Below the pieces are notes generated by a model, which worked only from the letters and a program-made list of their open reading frames with translations, ran no database searches and was not told the origin of the DNA. This document shows positions 32,786 through 35,208 of a stretch of 35,208 bases of DNA, piece after piece (the stretch's first letter is position 1; every line of letters starts with the position of its first letter). Location: NCBI GenBank assembly GCA_038233815.1, contig JBBSVE010000010.1, forward strand, positions 1 through 35,208, written 5' to 3'. The position numbers and the translations under genes were made by a program. Origin of the DNA: JBBSVE01 sp038233815. Lineage in GTDB: Bacteria > Pseudomonadota > Alphaproteobacteria > Rhodobacterales > Rhodobacteraceae.

Positions 32786-33868
32786 ATGCCGCCCGCATCC
32801 ACCCCCGGAGACAGCGTCACCCCGGGACACGGGCGTCTGACCCACGCGCCCGCTGAGCATCCGCCCGTGAAGCGCGCAAAGATCGGCGTCCTGCTGGCCA
32901 ACCTCGGCACCCCGGACGGGCACGACTACTGGTCGATGCGGCGCTATCTGAACGAGTTCCTGTCCGACCGCCGCGTCATCGACTACGCGCGCTGGAAATG
33001 GCAGCCGCTCCTCCAGCTCGTGATCCTGACGAAACGGCCCTTCACGTCGGGCAAGAACTACCGCTTGATCTGGAACGAGGAGGCGGACGAAAGCCCGCTT
33101 ATGACCATCACCAAGGCGCAGACCGTGAAACTCCGCGCCGCGATGGAGGCGATCCACGGCGACCGGGTGCTGGTCGATTTCTGCATGCGCTACGGCAACC
33201 CCTCGACCGAATCGCGGGTCCGCCAGATGGTGGAGGCGGGGGTGGAGAAGCTTGTCTTCTTTCCGCTCTACCCGCATTACGCGGGCGCCACCTCGGCCAC
33301 CGCGAACGACGCCTTCTTCCGCGCGCTGGAACGGGAAAAGCGACAACCCGCCGTCCGCACCGTCGCGGAATATTTCGACGAGCCTACTTACATCGACGCG
33401 CTGGCCGAATCGGTGGAGCGGGCCTACGGGGCGCTCGACCGCCGGCCGGACGTGCTGGTCACGAGCTACCACGGGATGCCGAAGCGGTATCTTCTGTCGG
33501 GCGATCCCTACCACTGCCAGTGCGCCAAGACGACGCGCCTTCTGCGCGAACGGCTGGGCTGGGCGGAGGGCAGCATCGACCTCACTTTCCAGTCCGTCTT
33601 CGGTCCCGAGGAATGGCTGCAACCCTATACGGTGAAGCATGTGGCCGAACTGGCGAAAGCCGGAAAGCGCAACATCGCGGTGATGGCCCCGGCCTTTTCA
33701 GCCGACTGCATCGAGACGCTGGAGGAGATCCAAGGGGAGATTCGCGAGGCTTTCGAACATGCCGGGGGCGAAAGCTTCACCTATATCCCGTGCCTCAATG
33801 ACGAGGATGCGCATATAGCGGCACTGACCCATGTGATCGGCAAGAACCTCGCCGGCTGGATCGACTGA
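32786..33868 (+). CDS. hemH: Ferrochelatase
   Basis: A 360-residue enzyme that inserts ferrous iron into protoporphyrin IX, the last step of haem synthesis. Family segments are VLLANLGTPDGHDYWSMRRYL, read as LANLGTPDGHDYWSMRRYL, then SYHGMPKRYL (with the catalytic His) and PCLNDEDAHIAAL at the C-terminus. ATG 32786 has AAGGAT 6-7 nt upstream and is preferred to ATG-type starts upstream at 32738. The N-terminus (about 30 residues) is a poorly conserved tail. It is 54 bp after the methyltransferase. Confidence 0.96.
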   Translation: MPPASTPGDSVTPGHGRLTHAPAEHPPVKRAKIGVLLANLGTPDGHDYWSMRRYLNEFLSDRRVIDYARWKWQPLLQLVILTKRPFTSGKNYRLIWNEEADESPLMTITKAQTVKLRAAMEAIHGDRVLVDFCMRYGNPSTESRVRQMVEAGVEKLVFFPLYPHYAGATSATANDAFFRALEREKRQPAVRTVAEYFDEPTYIDALAESVERAYGALDRRPDVLVTSYHGMPKRYLLSGDPYHCQCAKTTRLLRERLGWAEGSIDLTFQSVFGPEEWLQPYTVKHVAELAKAGKRNIAVMAPAFSADCIETLEEIQGEIREAFEHAGGESFTYIPCLNDEDAHIAALTHVIGKNLAGWID

Positions 33869-33892
33869 AACGTCAGGTCGCGCAAATGAAAA

Positions 33893-33916
33893 GGACGGCA
33901 ACCGGGGCTGCCGTCC
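33893..33916 (-). terminator. Rho-independent terminator for the small exported protein gene
   Basis: A perfect 8-bp stem GGACGGCA / TGCCGTCC with an 8-nt loop. On the minus strand it is followed by a run of four U residues, so it ends transcription coming from 34119-33940. Read on the plus strand the A run precedes the hairpin, so it would also serve weakly for hemH, whose stop is 25 bp upstream. Confidence 0.85.
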
Positions 33917-33939
33917 GATAGATCTGGATCGTGGAACGA

Positions 33940-34119
33940 TCAGTTGGCGACGACAGCCACGACCACCAGCAGCAGAAGCAGCGGGATGATGATGCCACCG
34001 GCAGACGACGAGGTCTGCTGTTCGACAACAGCGGGCTCCATCATCGGTTCGGCCATACCGCCGGCGTAAGCACCGGTTGCAGCGACAGACACAGCGGCCG
34101 CGAGCGCGAGTTTCTTCAT
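33940..34119 (-). CDS. Small exported single-helix membrane protein
   Basis: A 59-residue protein: signal peptide MKKLALAAAVSVAATGAYA with predicted cleavage before GGM, then a short acidic/Ser linker (EPAVVEQQTSSS), then a hydrophobic segment IIIPLLLLLVVVAVVA at the C-terminus. Function unknown; I recall similar small ORFs beside hemH in Rhodobacterales but cannot verify this. GGAGG lies 6 nt before ATG 34119, a strong site suggesting high expression, and a terminator follows. An in-frame ATG at 34179 is less likely. Confidence 0.88.
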   Translation of the reverse strand: MKKLALAAAVSVAATGAYAGGMAEPMMEPAVVEQQTSSSAGGIIIPLLLLLVVVAVVAN

Positions 34120-34317
34120 AGTAACCTCCGTTTTTCGCACGCCGCCGAATTTTTTCAGAGGACGACGACGCGCACCCAAGACTATACCTCGTATGTATTT
34201 TCTAAGCAGTTAGACGGGACCATTGCAATCTGACCTTCAGCTTTCCGGCCCGACCCGGGCGGGCGTCGTCAATTTGGCAACACTCTGGAGCGCCTCCAGC
34301 GCGCCGGGCGACGGGTC
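34120..34317 (-). promoter_or_regulatory. Promoter region of the small exported protein gene
   Basis: The 198-bp gap contains an AT-rich run. On the minus strand TATAGT at 34186-34181 resembles a -10 hexamer; no clear -35 is visible. The position about 60 bp before the start codon is plausible for a short leader. The remaining bases to 34317 hold no open frame that I can support. Confidence 0.35.
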
Positions 34318-34929
34318 CTAGATCAGCAGAACCTGCGTCCCGACCTGCGTCAGTCCGTAGAGGATCGCAATATGCTCGTTGTAGAGCCCGATACAGCCGC
34401 TCGACGACCGGCGCCCGATCTTGCGCGTGTCGTGCGTCCCGTGGATCCGGTAATATTGCCACGAGAGATAGAGCGCGTGCGTGCCGAGGGGATTCTCCGG
34501 TCCGGGCGGAACGACATCGGGCCATTCGGGGTTGCGGATCTTCATCTCGGGCGTCGGGCGCCACGTCGGGCCCACGACCTTCTTCACGATCTCGGTCCGT
34601 CCTTTGCGGGTGAGTTCCGGCGTCAGCGGCACCGAGGTCGGGAAGAGCTTGTAGACCGACTGGTCCTCGGACCAGAAATGCAGCGCGCGCGACGTGGTAT
34701 CGACGAGAATCGCCCCCTTGCGGGTGTCGTTGAAATAGGGCTGCCATTCCAGCATGCGGAAGCTGGAGAAGTTGTTGCGCGCCACCACCGGTTGCGGGTC
34801 CATCTCGGTCGAGCCTATGTCGGTCGGGCCGGACTGTGCCAAGGCGGGGAGGGCCGCGAAACACGCCCCTGCGGCGACGCCCGTCATCAAGGCGCGACGG
34901 CCGATCTTCGTCTTCTCGTCGACATTCAT
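34318..34929 (-). CDS. L,D-transpeptidase (YkuD domain), Tat-exported
   Basis: A 203-residue periplasmic enzyme. The N-terminus KIGRRALMTGVAAGACFAALPALA is cited in parts: GRRALMTG is a twin-arginine motif and LPALAQ the likely cleavage site. The YkuD domain includes GAILVDTTSRALHFWSED (first strand), PLGTHALYLSW, His163 (IHGTHD) and Cys179 in SSSGCIGLYNEH. The family cross-links peptidoglycan at 3-3 linkages or attaches lipoproteins to it. ATG 34929 is chosen for AAGGAG 9 nt upstream; the in-frame ATG at 34959 lacks one. The Arg after the catalytic Cys-Ile (family SHGCIRL) is Gly here. Confidence 0.9.
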   Translation of the reverse strand: MNVDEKTKIGRRALMTGVAAGACFAALPALAQSGPTDIGSTEMDPQPVVARNNFSSFRMLEWQPYFNDTRKGAILVDTTSRALHFWSEDQSVYKLFPTSVPLTPELTRKGRTEIVKKVVGPTWRPTPEMKIRNPEWPDVVPPGPENPLGTHALYLSWQYYRIHGTHDTRKIGRRSSSGCIGLYNEHIAILYGLTQVGTQVLLI

Positions 34930-35090
34930 CTGCCGGTCTCCTTGCTGCTGCGAATGCACGGGTGCATAGGCCCGCCAGTCCCGGAGCGCAAATCAAAGAG
35001 TTGCGACCCGGTGATGCAGGCCTGCGCGACTTCGTTTGAAGAGTCCTCCGCGGCGGCGTAAGAAGACGGTGGATTTGATTGGTGGACCGG

Positions 35091-35208
35091 ATGAACAGAC
35101 GATCGCTTCTGACCCTCGGCGCCGGCCTTGCCCTGGCGGGATGCGCCTCGGGCGCGATGACGCTCGGCCCCGACGGGCGGCCGTTGCCGAAGGTCTACAA
35201 GATCGCAC
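35091..35208 (+). CDS. Start of a lipoprotein gene, cut by the window edge
   Basis: The first 39 codons of a gene that continues beyond the window. MNRRSLLTLGAGLALAGCAS is a lipoprotein signal, shown by the RR and the lipobox LAGC with Cys as the acylated residue, followed by GPDGRPLPKVYKI. From memory this opening resembles Rhodobacterales proteins with a CAP or L,D-transpeptidase domain, but the visible part does not decide. A modest GGTGGA precedes ATG 35091. Confidence 0.75.
   Translation, partial: MNRRSLLTLGAGLALAGCASGAMTLGPDGRPLPKVYKIA

Noticed and set aside
1..35208. CRISPR array, tRNA or rRNA gene
   Set aside because: No regularly spaced direct repeats and no cloverleaf-like or rRNA sequence were noticed on reading; tools could not be run.

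Overview
The window looks like a chromosomal segment of a Rhodobacterales alphaproteobacterium (Roseobacter/Rhodobacteraceae type). The evidence is the strong GC bias at third codon positions, the ATGA/GTGA overlaps between genes, the protein families present (short LOV-histidine kinase, CIO-type cytochrome bd with a DUF2474 subunit, DUF3095, N-methylproline demethylase-like flavoprotein) and a grxC/comF/methyltransferase/hemH neighbourhood. This assignment comes from reading the proteins, not from a database search.

Layout. 1-1490: a badly decayed IS481-family transposase, interrupted by three short palindromic insertions of about 42-44 nt and one unrelated 37-nt palindromic insertion, then unrecognisable remnants. 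1507-3777 (+): a membrane-anchored endonuclease/exonuclease/phosphatase protein and a blue-light LOV histidine kinase. 6328-3793 (-): cytochrome bd quinol oxidase (cydA, cydB, DUF2474). 6504-11933 (+): four genes, namely DUF3095 (possibly cyclase-related), a 908-residue ABC protein with a dead and enlarged ATPase domain, a stand-alone cyclic-nucleotide-binding domain, and a metallo-beta-lactamase-fold hydrolase. 24031-11915 (-): ten tightly packed genes, namely NDP-sugar dehydrogenase, methyltransferase, histidine phosphatase, a complete oligopeptide-type ABC importer and three glycosyltransferases. Divergent from it, 24161-25998 (+) holds a further glycosyltransferase and a polysaccharide-deacetylase-like protein, followed by a membrane class III adenylate cyclase (26078-27439). 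29483-27444 (-): N-methylproline demethylase-like flavoprotein. 31875-29582 (-): comF, grxC, a nitrilase-family amidase and a MarR regulator. 31898-33868 (+): a BioC/NDUFAF5-like methyltransferase and hemH. The right end has a small exported membrane protein, a Tat-type L,D-transpeptidase and the start of a lipoprotein gene.

How they may work together. Two clusters stand out. The DUF3095-ABC-cNBD-MBL group has the parts list of a nucleotide-signal circuit around a membrane protein that can no longer hydrolyse ATP normally. The large minus-strand cluster joins uronic-acid sugar-nucleotide synthesis and glycosyl transfer to a peptide-type importer by stop-start overlaps, which suggests one process at the cell envelope. 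Both functional proposals are inference. The rest of the window is ordinary housekeeping and respiration. No tRNA, rRNA or CRISPR array was seen.
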